Positions 26,845 to 35,990 of a stretch of DNA of 64,000 nucleotides are shown one piece after another (the first letter of the stretch is position 1; every line of letters begins with the position of its first letter). The stretch comes from Neobacillus niacini (lineage in GTDB: Bacteria; Bacillota; Bacilli; Bacillales; Cytobacillaceae): positions 203,566 through 267,565 of the forward strand of contig NZ_JAMBOX010000006.1 of assembly GCF_023715785.1 (NCBI RefSeq). Reading direction: 5' to 3'. A program made the translations under genes and the position numbers. The notes beneath the pieces were generated by a model, which was given only the letters and a program-made list of their open reading frames with translations, was not told the origin of the DNA and ran no database searches.

Positions 26845-27975
26845 ATGATTAAAACGATTTTATTTGATGTTGACGGTGTATTGCTAAGCGAAGAAAGGTA
26901 TTTTGATGCTTCGGCGTTAACTGTTTGGGAGATGTTGATTAGCAGCAATTACCTGGCATTGTCCCCTGAAAAATTTAAAACTGATTATAGCGACAATGAA
27001 ATTGATGAAATACGTTCTTTAGTATTTGACAATGATCAGCACCTAAAACTAATGAAATCACGCGGCTTAAACGCCAACTGGGATATGATTTATTTAACTT
27101 TTGCCCACCAACTCATCCACCTCCTTTCGCAACTGAAAGAAATGGGATTCGAAAATGTTGGAAAATGGTGTCAGGCACCAATCGGTCGTGAAACATTATT
27201 GGAAATTGGCAGGGTGTTAAGTAATTATCCTGTAAAGCTGGATTTCAGTTTGTTTGTTGCGGATTTTGAGCGGACTGATGCGATGAAGCAAGAGCTCCTA
27301 AGCTATTTAAATGTGTTGGCACAGGAGAAGCTTGGGGTCGAGACCACGATTTTTGAAAAAGGGGAGCTGTGGTCGGTTTGTGAGCATGTTTCCCAAGAGT
27401 GGTATGTTGGCGATGAAAATGTGGTTGCCTCAACGGGGAGACCTTCGGTGCAGAAGGGGAAGAAGGGGTTTCTTGCGAATGAAACCACACTGGCTCCAAA
27501 GGAGGAAATAGCCGGGCAATTTGAATTTTTAGCTTCCTCCGGGATTGAGATTGGCATTGGAACAGGCAGGCCGGAATTAGAAACAATCCAGCCGTTTCGG
27601 CATTTAGATTGGTTAAAGTATTTTGATGAGAGCCGAATCGTGACGGCTGATGATGTTTTGAGGGCGGAGGAGCAGGTTCCCGAATGGAAGTCGCTGTCGA
27701 AGCCGCATCCGTTTACCTACATAATGGGGCTTTACCGAAAAGAGCTAGCTGTTCAGGAATGCTTGGATTTTGAACTTCCGCTTGAAAAGGGTGAAACGCT
27801 GCTGATTGTGGGAGATTCTTTGGCTGATCTTCTGGCGGCGCGGCAAATGGGCGCGCAGTTCGCCGCTGTTTTAACCGGCTTGTCCGGGAAAGAAGCAAGA
27901 GGCGAGTTTGAGGAGCATCATGCGGACTATATTCTTGATTCTGTGTTGGAATTGAAGGAAATAATACATCGTTAG
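26845..27975 (+). CDS. HAD-superfamily hydrolase with extended cap
   Basis: 376 residues, ATG after GAGGGTGGGG. Motif I is TILFDVDGVLLSEERYF (nucleophile Asp near residue 9), a long helical cap occupies about 25-220, ASSGIEIGIGTGRPELE is the motif II region, a Lys follows near SLSKPHPFTY, and motif IV is LIVGDSLADLLAARQMGAQ. It is longer than ordinary PGP-type HAD enzymes (about 220 residues). Substrate unknown; phosphatase activity on a small metabolite is the usual expectation. The codons for WCQAP span a copy of the GGTGTCAGGCACC repeat that is elsewhere part of terminators. Single-gene unit between terminator-like structures. Confidence 0.75.
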   Translation: MIKTILFDVDGVLLSEERYFDASALTVWEMLISSNYLALSPEKFKTDYSDNEIDEIRSLVFDNDQHLKLMKSRGLNANWDMIYLTFAHQLIHLLSQLKEMGFENVGKWCQAPIGRETLLEIGRVLSNYPVKLDFSLFVADFERTDAMKQELLSYLNVLAQEKLGVETTIFEKGELWSVCEHVSQEWYVGDENVVASTGRPSVQKGKKGFLANETTLAPKEEIAGQFEFLASSGIEIGIGTGRPELETIQPFRHLDWLKYFDESRIVTADDVLRAEEQVPEWKSLSKPHPFTYIMGLYRKELAVQECLDFELPLEKGETLLIVGDSLADLLAARQMGAQFAAVLTGLSGKEARGEFEEHHADYILDSVLELKEIIHR

Positions 27976-27993
27976 ATTCCAATTTTTGGATTA

Positions 27994-28088
27994 TTAAAGA
28001 CAAAACTAACCTCAAAGGGAACCAAAATGTCTTTAAGCGTGGTTCTTAAAGACAAGACAGACCAGGAATGAAGCAAAAATGTCTTTAA
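27994..28088. repeat. Tandem pair of 43-bp hairpin-ended units
   Basis: Two units (27994-28036 and 28046-28088), 52 bases apart, each begin TTAAAGACA and end TGTCTTTAA. The arms also pair between units (28028-28037 with 28045-28054), and the outer flanks GATTCCAA and TTGGAAC extend the symmetry to 27975-28106. The pair fills the gap between the HAD gene and serA and encodes no protein. Confidence 0.65.
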
Positions 28089-28161
28089 TATTCCAATATT
28101 TGGAACAAATAATACCAACCACAAGAAAGGAACAAATGATCGCTTATAACCAATAAGGAAA

Positions 28162-28184
28162 TGCCGCACATCCTGTGTGCGGCA
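28162..28184 (-). terminator. Terminator after serA
   Basis: TGCCGCACA and TGTGCGGCA form a perfect 9-bp stem with a five-base loop; on the minus strand it follows the serA stop and leads to TTTCCTTATT. Confidence 0.7.
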
Positions 28185-28197
28185 CTTCTAATAAATG

Positions 28198-29841
28198 TTA
28201 AACGCTCTCCACTTTCTCCGGCTCGAATCGGCCTGGTTCAAACGTATCTACGTTCGAAACCTCCAAAAATGACGCTTCCTCCAGCCCGTCGATCAATGTC
28301 AACTGACGAATCACCTCAGGAACCAATACTTTATCAAGCGTCAGCACCATGATCGCTTCCCCGCCGACCTCGGTCCGGCCAACCTGCATCGTCCCGATAT
28401 TGATCTGGTAATCCCCAAGCAACGACCCCACCTTGCCAATCATACCTGGCACGTCTGTATGTTTGATGTACAGCAAATATTTTTCCGGCCTTACGTCAAT
28501 CCGGTATTGGTTGATTTTCACAATCCGGGCTCCGTAGCCATTCAGTACGGTCGCCCCAATGCGAGCAGTCTCAGTACCTTGGGACACGGCCAGCTCCATA
28601 TAGTTGGCAAAGCCTTTGTTTGTGGCATTTTTCACGACATTATAGGAAACGCCCTGCTCCTTCAATAAGTGAAGCACGTTGATGAGATTAACAGAATCGC
28701 TTAAATGGTAAGAAAGTACGCCTCTTAACAGTGTACGTGTCAGCAGCTCTGTATCTTCATCGATTAAATCGCCATAATAATTGATTTCGATTTTACTAGG
28801 GGCTTGCTTTTTCAATAGCTGCACAACCAGCTGGCCCATTTGGTCGCCAAGCAATAAATACGGCTGGAGCTTGGCTTGGGTTTCCCCAGACATTTGCGGC
28901 ATGTTGACCGCATGTTGAATTGATTGTTTTTCAAAAATCTCGATAATCTCCGCGCTGACCTCTTCGGCGACCTTTTCCTGTGCCTCTACTGTTGATGCAC
29001 CTAAATGCGGGGTCACGATAATGTTAGGGTTTCCGAGCAATTCCGGGTCCGCCACCGGCTCCTTTTCAAACACATCGAGAGCCGCACCGGCGACATGGCC
29101 AGAAACAATCGCCCGTACCAGCGCCTTTTCATCGATAATACCGCCGCGGGCACAGTTAACGAATCGGACACCCTTTTTCGTTTTTGCCAAAAATTCATCA
29201 TTAATAATGCCGCGTGTATCATTGGTCAGCGGGGTATGAATTGTAATAAAATCAGCCTCCGCCGCAATTAAATCAAGGCTTGCCTTCGTAATCCCGAGCT
29301 TTTTCGCCCGGTCCTCGGTTAAGTAGGGGTCAAAGCCCAAAATGTTCATGCCAAAGCCTTTTGCTCGTTTTGCGACTTCTGTGCCGATTTTGCCCATCCC
29401 GACAACACCGAGTGTTTTCTTATAGAGCTCAACTCCTTTAAAGGAATTGCGGTCCCATTCGCCGCCAGCTGTTTTCTGATGGGCCTGGGGAATTTTTCGC
29501 GCCAATGAGAGCATCATTGCCAGCGTATGTTCCGTGGCGGCAATCGTATTGGCACCTGGCGCGTTAATGACGATAATCCCTTTTCGGGTGGCCGCATTGA
29601 CATCAATATTGTCAACGCCCACACCGGCTCTGGCAATGACGCGGAGGCGTCCGGCAGCCTCGAGCAATTCGGCGGTCACCTTCGTTTGGCTGCGCACAAT
29701 CAAGGCATCATATCCGCCGATGATTGTTTTTAATTCCTCAACTGGCAAGGTAGGCTGACGGTCAACCACAAAATTCGGATGATCAATTAGGCTTCTCAAG
29801 CCTGTTTGGCTGATTCCATCTGTTACTAATACTTTATACAT
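28198..29841 (-). CDS. serA: D-3-phosphoglycerate dehydrogenase
   Basis: 547 residues, ATG at 29841. VLVTDGISQTGLRSL opens the substrate domain. GVVGMGKIGTEVAKRAKGFG is the NAD Rossmann loop, with VNCARGGIIDEKALV (catalytic Arg region) and IIVTPHLGASTVEAQ (catalytic His) further on. After about residue 320 an intervening allosteric domain is followed by a C-terminal ACT domain (VPGMIGKVGSLLGDYQINIG) that gives serine feedback in relatives. It oxidises 3-phosphoglycerate as the first step of serine synthesis. It overlaps the upstream aminotransferase gene by eight bases, so both share the T-box leader at 31021-31278. Length is close to B. subtilis SerA. Confidence 0.93.
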   Translation of the reverse strand: MYKVLVTDGISQTGLRSLIDHPNFVVDRQPTLPVEELKTIIGGYDALIVRSQTKVTAELLEAAGRLRVIARAGVGVDNIDVNAATRKGIIVINAPGANTIAATEHTLAMMLSLARKIPQAHQKTAGGEWDRNSFKGVELYKKTLGVVGMGKIGTEVAKRAKGFGMNILGFDPYLTEDRAKKLGITKASLDLIAAEADFITIHTPLTNDTRGIINDEFLAKTKKGVRFVNCARGGIIDEKALVRAIVSGHVAGAALDVFEKEPVADPELLGNPNIIVTPHLGASTVEAQEKVAEEVSAEIIEIFEKQSIQHAVNMPQMSGETQAKLQPYLLLGDQMGQLVVQLLKKQAPSKIEINYYGDLIDEDTELLTRTLLRGVLSYHLSDSVNLINVLHLLKEQGVSYNVVKNATNKGFANYMELAVSQGTETARIGATVLNGYGARIVKINQYRIDVRPEKYLLYIKHTDVPGMIGKVGSLLGDYQINIGTMQVGRTEVGGEAIMVLTLDKVLVPEVIRQLTLIDGLEEASFLEVSNVDTFEPGRFEPEKVESV

Positions 29842-30991
29842 TTTCGCTCCAAACCTCCTGTGCTCGTTTTACGGCAATACCCAATACATCTTTTCCTTCT
29901 GAGAACTTCACGATCATCTCAATGCTGCTTAACACTTTTAACACATCAAACGGTGTGCAATAGCCCATGTGGCCAATCCGGAAAATTTCACCCTTTAACT
30001 TTTTCTGACCGCCGCCAACTGTAATCGCAAACTTATCCTTTAAAAGCTTTTTCATTTGCTTGGCCGGCTCGCTAATGGTGCGGACTGCAGTAACTGTTGG
30101 TGATGCATCATTATCGGAAGTCAGCAGCGGCACCTCAATTGCCTTTAACCCTTCCCGGGTCATGTCACGCATTAGCCGGTGACGCGATATCACATTCTCA
30201 AAGCCTTCTTCATCAAACATGTTGCAAACTTCCTGTGCCCCGTAAATCAGTGATACAGCCGGAGTAAACGGCGTAGATCTTTCATTGTCATAGGAGGCCA
30301 TGTAGCGATTCAAATCCAGGTAAAATCGTTTTGTCCTGCAGTTCTTGATCACCTGCTTGGCGTGGTCATTGACGGCAACAAACGCCAATCCCGGCGGTAA
30401 CATCAATGCTTTCTGTGAACCAGAAACAAGGATATCAATATCCCAATCTTTCATATTAACTGGAACAGCACCGATGCAACTGACGCCATCGACGATAAAC
30501 AAGGCATTCGTTACGCGTTTCACAACTTCACCCAGCTCTTTAATTGGCTGAAGGACCGCGGTTGAGGTTTCGCAATAGGTGGCAATGACAGCTTTAACAT
30601 CCTTTTGCAACCCTTTTAAAAATTCCTCCAGCTGCTCTGGCTGGCAGGCTTTGCCCCACTCAACCTCGAGGCGATGGACATTGGCCCCGAATGTTTCGCA
30701 AATGGAGGCAAAACGGTCGCCAAAGGCACCGGCGACAATAACAACGACTTCGTCACCTTCCTCAATCACATTGACAGCGGCCGTTTCCAATGCGGCTGTA
30801 CCGCTTGAGGCAAGGACGGTCACGGGATTTTTAGTTCCAAAAACAGGCATCAGGCGGGTAGAGACATCTTCAAGCAACTTGGGGAATTCTTGGCCTCGGT
30901 GGGCAATCATCGGCTGATTCATGGCATTTTTCACACGGTCTGGTACAGGTGTCGGTCCGGGTGCAAACAAATATTGCTGGTCAAGTAACAT
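29834..30991 (-). CDS. Class V aminotransferase (serine-pyruvate/alanine-glyoxylate type)
   Basis: 385 residues from the ATG at 30991, nine bases after GAAAGG; the ATG at 31000 abuts that site. LFAPGPTPVPDRV is the family N-terminus, TVLASSGTAALETA the phosphate-binding turn, LFIVDGVSCIGAVP the PLP-Asp segment, and ILVSGSQKALMLPPGLAFVA carries the Schiff-base Lys. Family members move amino groups among alanine, serine, glyoxylate and pyruvate. Co-transcription with serA behind a T-box suggests that it makes phosphoserine from 3-phosphohydroxypyruvate, taking the place of a canonical SerC in this operon, or catalyses a serine-glyoxylate exchange. The sequence does not settle which. Confidence 0.85.
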   Translation of the reverse strand: MLLDQQYLFAPGPTPVPDRVKNAMNQPMIAHRGQEFPKLLEDVSTRLMPVFGTKNPVTVLASSGTAALETAAVNVIEEGDEVVVIVAGAFGDRFASICETFGANVHRLEVEWGKACQPEQLEEFLKGLQKDVKAVIATYCETSTAVLQPIKELGEVVKRVTNALFIVDGVSCIGAVPVNMKDWDIDILVSGSQKALMLPPGLAFVAVNDHAKQVIKNCRTKRFYLDLNRYMASYDNERSTPFTPAVSLIYGAQEVCNMFDEEGFENVISRHRLMRDMTREGLKAIEVPLLTSDNDASPTVTAVRTISEPAKQMKKLLKDKFAITVGGGQKKLKGEIFRIGHMGYCTPFDVLKVLSSIEMIVKFSEGKDVLGIAVKRAQEVWSENV

Positions 30992-31020
30992 CAAACTCAT
31001 CCTTTCAAATTGATTTTTCC

Positions 31021-31278
31021 TAAAATAAAAATAAAAACGCCCCCCATAACAGACATAGTGGTCGTGTTATGAGGGACGTGGATAAACGTGGTGCCACCCT
31101 CGTTTGCCGCCTGGAAACAAAAGGCGGCCTCTGGGACAGGTAACGGTTTTAGCCGGGCATGCCTACTGGATTCGGCAGCCAGTTCAGAAGGGCTGGGCGT
31201 GATAAGATTTGGCACCGGTTCGCAGCAGCCACCGGCTCTCTGAAGCCATTTCTTAATGCCGTCTTCATCATTACTGTT
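31021..31278 (-). promoter_or_regulatory. T-box riboswitch leader, probably serine-specific
   Basis: On the minus strand the T-box core AGGGTGGCACCACG lies at 31100-31087. Downstream, ACGTCCCTCATAACA pairs with TGTTATGGGGGGCGT and is followed by TTTTTATTTTTATTTT, the regulated terminator. Upstream is a long Stem I region with GAGAGCCGG, GAACCGG and GAATCCAG; TCC in the last would be a serine specifier. The variable base of the T-box bulge (TGGC) would pair with a GCCA 3' end, matching the G discriminator of tRNA-Ser. It would let the aminotransferase-serA operon be read when uncharged tRNA-Ser accumulates. Specifier choice is tentative. Confidence 0.88.
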
Positions 31279-31284
31279 ATTTTT

Positions 31285-31313
31285 AGAATACCGCAAATTG
31301 GTGCAAATTTCAA
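31285..31313 (-). promoter_or_regulatory. SigA-type promoter for the T-box/serA operon
   Basis: On the minus strand TTGAAA and TATTCT are separated by exactly 17 bases, placing the start near 31278, just before the T-box leader. Confidence 0.65.
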
Positions 31314-31407
31314 AATCCAGTGAATATAGGCTCTATTCTACAACCTCATCTTCAAACTTGTAAAGGGAAAAAACGCAAAAAATTTTGCCTATTTCCGGAG
31401 AAAAATT

Positions 31408-31436
31408 TTGCTGAAAATTAAGAACACTGATATGAT
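31408..31436 (+). promoter_or_regulatory. SigA-type promoter for hom-thrC-thrB
   Basis: TTGCTG and TATGAT are 17 bases apart. A second candidate, TTGTAA and TATAAT with 17 bases between, lies at 31480-31508. Either would give a leader of roughly 60-130 bases before the hom start at 31572. Confidence 0.6.
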
Positions 31437-31571
31437 GCAGGAGTAAGCGATTACAGTGTAAAATTGAAAAATATAACTATTGTAAAAAAAATCAAACAAC
31501 TTTATAATGTCTACAACAGAAATACATTTGTTTCCGCTGTGAGGACAAATGCATGGGATGGAGGGGATTAT

Positions 31572-32867
31572 GTGAGGGCTATTTCGATAGGTTTACTGGG
31601 TTTAGGTACGGTTGGATCGGGTGTTGTCCAAATTATTAAAAACCATCAGGACAAATTAATGCACCAAGTCGGCTGTCCGGTTGCCGTTAAAAAAATACTA
31701 GTTCAAGATTTATATAAAACAAGAATGATAGAAGTAGAACAGGAAATGTTGACATCAAATCCTGACGATATTTTGCTTGATGAGGAAATTGATGTGGTCA
31801 TTGAGGTCATGGGCGGTGTCGATGCCACAAAAGACTATTTGATTACTGCTCTTCGCCAGGGAAAGCATGTTGTAACGGCTAACAAGGATTTGATGGCCTT
31901 ACACGGTTCGGAACTGTTAACGGTTGCTTCCGAGTATGGCTGCGATTTATTTTATGAAGCAAGTGTCGCCGGAGGGATTCCCATTTTAAGAGGGTTGGTT
32001 GACGGGCTTGCTTCCGACCGGATTACGCAAATGATGGGGATTGTGAACGGGACGACGAACTACATTTTAACAAAAATGAGCAATGAAGGGCGCTCTTATG
32101 ATGAGGTTCTCAAAGAAGCGCAGGCACTTGGCTTTGCCGAGGCTGACCCGACTGCGGATGTTGAGGGACTGGATGCTGCCCGGAAGATGACGATTCTTGC
32201 AACGCTGGGATTTTCAATGCATATCGATTTGGAAGATGTCCAGGTGAGCGGAATCTCAAAGGTAACAGAAGAGGATATCAATTACGGAAAGCAGCTGGGC
32301 TACACGATGAAGTTGATTGGTTATGCCCATCGTGAGGGGGAAAAAGTGGAGGTCAGTGTCGCTCCGACTTTTCTTTCAAACAACCATCCGCTTGCGTCCG
32401 TGCAGAATGAATACAATGCTGTTTACGTTTATGGTGAAGCTGTTGGTGAAACGATGTTTTACGGCCCGGGTGCCGGAAGCCTTCCAACTGCGACAGCGGT
32501 AGTTTCCGACCTCGTCGGCGTGATCAAAAATTTGCGCATTGGCGTTAACGGGAAAAGTGCGGTCACCCCGCAATACCCTAAACTTTTAAAGGGTAACAGT
32601 GAAAAATTCTCGAAGTACTTTCTGCGGCTCCATGTAAAGGACGAGGTTGGCGTATTTGCCGAGATTACCTCGATATTTGCCAGACATGGGGTCAGTTTTG
32701 AAAAAATTCTTCAGCTTCCGGTTAAGAAGAATGAGGTATCTGAAATTGTGTTAGTGACACATCGGGCATCATTGACGGACTATGACCAAATTTTGCAAGA
32801 GTTAAATGAGCTGCCCACATTAAAAGAAATTAAAAGTGCATATAGAGTGGTGAGGAAATCATTATGA
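31572..32867 (+). CDS. hom: Homoserine dehydrogenase
   Basis: 431 residues from the GTG at 31572, placed by GGAGGGG six bases upstream; an in-frame ATG at 31464 would add 36 residues without a ribosome site and lies right after the promoter. [19 protein letters not shown] is the NAD(P) loop, [13 protein letters not shown] and [14 protein letters not shown] are substrate-site motifs, and a C-terminal ACT domain ([18 protein letters not shown]) mediates threonine feedback in relatives. It reduces aspartate semialdehyde to homoserine. First gene of hom-thrC-thrB, the same order as B. subtilis; its TGA overlaps the thrC start as ATGA. Confidence 0.94.
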   Translation: MRAISIGLLGLGTVGSGVVQIIKNHQDKLMHQVGCPVAVKKILVQDLYKTRMIEVEQEMLTSNPDDILLDEEIDVVIEVMGGVDATKDYLITALRQGKHVVTANKDLMALHGSELLTVASEYGCDLFYEASVAGGIPILRGLVDGLASDRITQMMGIVNGTTNYILTKMSNEGRSYDEVLKEAQALGFAEADPTADVEGLDAARKMTILATLGFSMHIDLEDVQVSGISKVTEEDINYGKQLGYTMKLIGYAHREGEKVEVSVAPTFLSNNHPLASVQNEYNAVYVYGEAVGETMFYGPGAGSLPTATAVVSDLVGVIKNLRIGVNGKSAVTPQYPKLLKGNSEKFSKYFLRLHVKDEVGVFAEITSIFARHGVSFEKILQLPVKKNEVSEIVLVTHRASLTDYDQILQELNELPTLKEIKSAYRVVRKSL

Positions 32868-33934
32868 GATGGCCAGGATTATTAGAAGCGTATAAAGAAT
32901 ATTTACCAGTAACGAATGAAACACCCCAATTGACCCTGAATGAAGGAAATACTCCGCTGATTAAGTTGGAACGGCTCTCGGAAGAATGGGGCGTAGAGCT
33001 TTATGTCAAAGTCGAAGGAGCAAACCCGACAGGCTCCTTTAAGGATCGCGGAATGGTGATGGCGGTTGCCAAGGCGGTAGAGGAAGGAAGCAAAACCGTC
33101 ATTTGCGCTTCCACGGGAAATACATCGGCTGCTGCTGCTGCCTATGCGGCCCGGGCTGGATTAAAATGCATCGTCGTGATACCAGAAGGAAAAATTGCCA
33201 TGGGTAAGCTGGCTCAGGCAATGATGTACGGTGCCGAGATCATTTCAATTGAGGGGAATTTTGACCAAGCGCTGAAAATAGTACGAGACATTAGTGAGGT
33301 CGAACCAATTACGCTTGTTAATTCAGTGAATCCTTACAGGCTTGAAGGGCAAAAGACAGCCGCCTTTGAGGTATGTGACCAGCTAGGCTCTGCACCGGAA
33401 ATTCTGGCGATTCCAGTCGGAAATGCCGGAAACATCAGTGCTTACTGGAAAGGATTCAAAGAGTACAACGACAAGAAGGAAACCGGTCTGCCGCGTATGT
33501 TTGGCTTTGAAGCGGCGGGTGCCGCCGCCCTTGTCCATAACCGCGTATTTGAAAATCCGGAAACGATTGCGACAGCGATTCGCATTGGCAACCCAGCTAG
33601 CTGGGATTTGGCTGTGAATGCCGTTACCGAATCAAATGGCCAATTTGATGAGGTTACCGATGAAGAAATCGTTGCTGCCTATAAAAAACTCGCTTCTACC
33701 GAGGGGGTGTTTGCCGAACCGGCATCCTGTGCCTCGATCGCCGGTGTCTATAAAGCATTGCAGCAGGGGAAAGTTTCCAAAGGGGCAAAAATTGTCGCCG
33801 TCCTTACCGGAAACGGCTTAAAGGATCCAGATACGGCGATAGGAAGCAGCTTGGTAAAGCCGACACAGCTGCCTAACGATGAACAAGCGGTGAAAAAGCA
33901 TATCCAAGGGGTTGTCGGCAATGCCGTTACCTAA
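32864..33934 (+). CDS. thrC: Threonine synthase
   Basis: 356 residues, ATG overlapping the hom stop. [14 protein letters not shown] at the start, [18 protein letters not shown] with the PLP Lys, [19 protein letters not shown], the phosphate loop [13 protein letters not shown] and [10 protein letters not shown] at the C-terminus are all family signatures. It turns O-phosphohomoserine into threonine with PLP. It is the short (about 350-residue) Gram-positive type. The stop overlaps thrB by 14 bases, so translation is coupled across the three genes. Confidence 0.95.
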   Translation: MRWPGLLEAYKEYLPVTNETPQLTLNEGNTPLIKLERLSEEWGVELYVKVEGANPTGSFKDRGMVMAVAKAVEEGSKTVICASTGNTSAAAAAYAARAGLKCIVVIPEGKIAMGKLAQAMMYGAEIISIEGNFDQALKIVRDISEVEPITLVNSVNPYRLEGQKTAAFEVCDQLGSAPEILAIPVGNAGNISAYWKGFKEYNDKKETGLPRMFGFEAAGAAALVHNRVFENPETIATAIRIGNPASWDLAVNAVTESNGQFDEVTDEEIVAAYKKLASTEGVFAEPASCASIAGVYKALQQGKVSKGAKIVAVLTGNGLKDPDTAIGSSLVKPTQLPNDEQAVKKHIQGVVGNAVT

Positions 33935-34838
33935 CAGAGTGAATATCACGGTCCCGGCAAGCACTGCCAATCTTGGGCCCGGGTTTGACTCAATGGGACT
34001 TGCCCTTGATTTATATTTAACCCTTGAGGCAGAGAGCAGCGATCGCTGGGAGTTCTTCTCGGATGATGAGGAACTGAAAGGACTTCCAACGAATGATCAG
34101 CATTTTATCGCGCAAATAGCCGTGAAAACAGCTGAGCAATTTGACAAGGTGATGCCGCCATGTCGAGTGAAAATGAAAAGTGAAATTCCATTAGCTCGAG
34201 GGCTAGGGTCAAGTGCCTCTGCGATCGTCGCCGGGATCGAACTTGCTGATACGTTCGCCGATTTGAGGCTGACCAAACAAGAAAAGCTCCTTTTCGCAAC
34301 CGGGATTGAAGGCCATCCCGATAATGTCGGTGCATCGCTTTATGGAGGTCTTGTGGTAGGTTGTTACAACCACAAAGAGGTCGAAATGTTATCGTTCTCG
34401 GAGCTTGAGATTGAAACCGTTGCGGTAATTCCAAAGGAAATCCTGTTAACAACAGATTCACGGGGAGTGTTGCCGGCCACTTTTTCAAGAAATGATGCGG
34501 TCCAGGCATCGGCAACTGCGAATCTTTTAGTGGCAGCATTGTTAAGCAAACAGTGGGCGCTTGCCGGAAAAATGATGGAACAGGATTTATTTCATCAGCC
34601 TTATCGAAAGCCGTTGATCCCTTTTTATCAGGAAATCCAACAATTTGCCAAGGAAAATGGGGCGTTTGGGGTGGCATTGAGCGGTGCTGGCCCGACTATT
34701 CTATGCTTTACGGAAAAGGGACAAGGTGAATGTTTGTCGGCGAAGCTGCAGTCTGCATTTCCTGACATGACAGCTAAAACATTGAACATTGATTATGTGG
34801 GAAGCAGCGTACAGGAAGTTGAAAAGTGTGTGAAATAA
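33921..34838 (+). CDS. thrB: Homoserine kinase
   Basis: 305 residues from the ATG at 33921, nine bases after AAGGGG; an in-frame TTG at 33912 touches that site. [19 protein letters not shown] is the N-terminal GHMP motif, [18 protein letters not shown] the ATP-binding GLGSSA loop, and [15 protein letters not shown] the third GHMP motif. It phosphorylates homoserine, giving the ThrC substrate. Last gene of the threonine operon, followed by a terminator shared with the convergent small zinc-ribbon gene. Confidence 0.94.
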   Translation: MPLPNRVNITVPASTANLGPGFDSMGLALDLYLTLEAESSDRWEFFSDDEELKGLPTNDQHFIAQIAVKTAEQFDKVMPPCRVKMKSEIPLARGLGSSASAIVAGIELADTFADLRLTKQEKLLFATGIEGHPDNVGASLYGGLVVGCYNHKEVEMLSFSELEIETVAVIPKEILLTTDSRGVLPATFSRNDAVQASATANLLVAALLSKQWALAGKMMEQDLFHQPYRKPLIPFYQEIQQFAKENGAFGVALSGAGPTILCFTEKGQGECLSAKLQSAFPDMTAKTLNIDYVGSSVQEVEKCVK

Positions 34839-34845
34839 AAGAAAA

Positions 34846-34876
34846 GGGGCGGCTCATTGGGGCAGCCCCATTTTTT
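34846..34876. terminator. Bidirectional terminator between thrB and the zinc-ribbon gene
   Basis: GGGGCGGC pairs with GCAGCCCC (one mismatch) around an eight-base loop; CATTTTTT follows on the plus strand and CCTTTTCTTTTAT on the minus strand. Confidence 0.7.
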
Positions 34877-35019
34877 CACCCTTTTAACCCTTGCAGCCAT
34901 TCTTGGTAGCAATCAGGGCAAAGAATCTCGTCTCTCTCCTGGTTTGAGGAAACAAAGGACACAAAATGCCGTTGTTTTTCATCTAGTTCATCAGTACAAT
35001 AAAAACATTTTTCGCTCAT
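34876..35019 (-). CDS. Small four-cysteine zinc-ribbon-like protein
   Basis: 47 residues, ATG at 35019 with an excellent GGAGGA six bases upstream. It begins MSEKCFYCTDEL and later has ILCPDCYQEWL, so two CxxC pairs about 30 residues apart, a layout for one structural zinc. The remaining residues are charged with no membrane segment. It is convergent with thrB and divergent from the short-chain dehydrogenase. No function is known to me; small proteins of this type bind RNA, nucleic acid or protein partners. The strong ribosome site and clean termination support a real gene. Confidence 0.7.
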   Translation of the reverse strand: MSEKCFYCTDELDEKQRHFVSFVSSNQERDEILCPDCYQEWLQGLKG

Positions 35020-35139
35020 AGAAATCCTCCTTTAAAAATTTCGATAGGTTAGTTTCTTCAGGTGTATATCGTTTTATAACATTCCCCATTCATGTAAAAT
35101 TAGGTCAGAATGTATGTTTCAAAGAGAGGGAGCAGACAG

Positions 35140-35892
35140 ATGAATTTTTCAGGAAAAGTTGTGATGGTTACCGGTGCTGGAAAGGGCATTGGCCGCGGTG
35201 TTGCCATGGCCTATGCCGAAAAAGGAGGAAAAGTGGTTGTAGCCGATTTTGATGTGGTAGCAGGAGAACGGACGGTCAATGAAATTCGTGAACAAGGTGG
35301 CGAAGCTATTTTTGTAAAAACAGATGTGCGCCTTGAAGAAGAAGTTATTCGTTTAATGGAGGTAACAGCAAATACATACGGGAAAATGGATATTCTAATC
35401 AACAATGCCGGGATCAGCAAATTTACCCCATTTTACGAACTAACCCTTGAGACATGGGACAATGTCATCAATACGAACCTGCGCAGCGTATTCCTTTGTT
35501 CCAAGGAGGGAGCCAAGCTAATGCGAAACAATCCAGACGGTGGTTCGATTGTCAACATCGCTTCAACTCGAGCGTTAATGTCGGAGCCGAATACTGAAGC
35601 TTATGCGGCCACCAAAGGCGGAATTGTCGCGCTGACACATGCATTAGCGGCAACCCTCGGTCAAGACCGGATTACCGTCAATGCGATCTCGCCTGGCTGG
35701 ATTCATACCGGTGATGAGTCCGAGCTGCGAGAAATCGACCATGAGCAGCATTTCTCGCAGCGGGTGGGCAATCCTGGTGATATTGCCCGTGCCTGTCTCT
35801 ACCTGACAGCTAAAGAAAATGATTTTGTCACTGGCATTAATTTGGTAGTTGACGGTGGGATGACAAGAAAAATGATTTATGAAGAAGACTAA
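35140..35892 (+). CDS. Short-chain dehydrogenase/reductase
   Basis: 250 residues from the ATG at 35140, behind GAGAGGGAG; an in-frame ATG at 35110 would add ten residues ahead of this site. VMVTGAGKGIGRGVAMAYAEKG is the cofactor loop (TGxxxGIG), followed by DILINNAGIS, the catalytic Ser in IVNIASTRAL, YAATKGG with Tyr and Lys, and the C-terminal VDGGM. Asp after the second strand (VVADFD) suggests NAD rather than NADP. Classical SDR oxidising or reducing an alcohol/ketone. It is separated from the following large regulator by a terminator, but might belong to the same catabolic region. Substrate unknown. Confidence 0.85.
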   Translation: MNFSGKVVMVTGAGKGIGRGVAMAYAEKGGKVVVADFDVVAGERTVNEIREQGGEAIFVKTDVRLEEEVIRLMEVTANTYGKMDILINNAGISKFTPFYELTLETWDNVINTNLRSVFLCSKEGAKLMRNNPDGGSIVNIASTRALMSEPNTEAYAATKGGIVALTHALAATLGQDRITVNAISPGWIHTGDESELREIDHEQHFSQRVGNPGDIARACLYLTAKENDFVTGINLVVDGGMTRKMIYEED

Positions 35893-35893
35893 T

Positions 35894-35920
35894 GGGGGCT
35901 GGAAAACAGCCTCTTTTTTT
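35894..35920 (+). terminator. Intrinsic terminator after the dehydrogenase gene
   Basis: GGCTG and CAGCC pair around GAAAA, extended by outer G-rich and CTC bases, followed by TTTTTTT. Confidence 0.7.
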
Positions 35921-35990
35921 CGTCCAATTTTTGGTGGTATTGTGGTAAAATAGTGAATATTAGGAAAATTCGTTGAGAAGGGGGCGCTTT

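Noticed and set aside
30997..31296. A 99-codon open frame on the minus strand upstream of the aminotransferase gene
   Set aside because: It lies inside the T-box leader, runs through its terminator hairpin and has no family resemblance; the RNA structure explains the sequence.
34105..34677. A 190-codon frame antisense to thrB
   Set aside because: It is a shadow of a clear GHMP kinase gene, with Pro/Ser/Arg-rich composition and no ribosome site.
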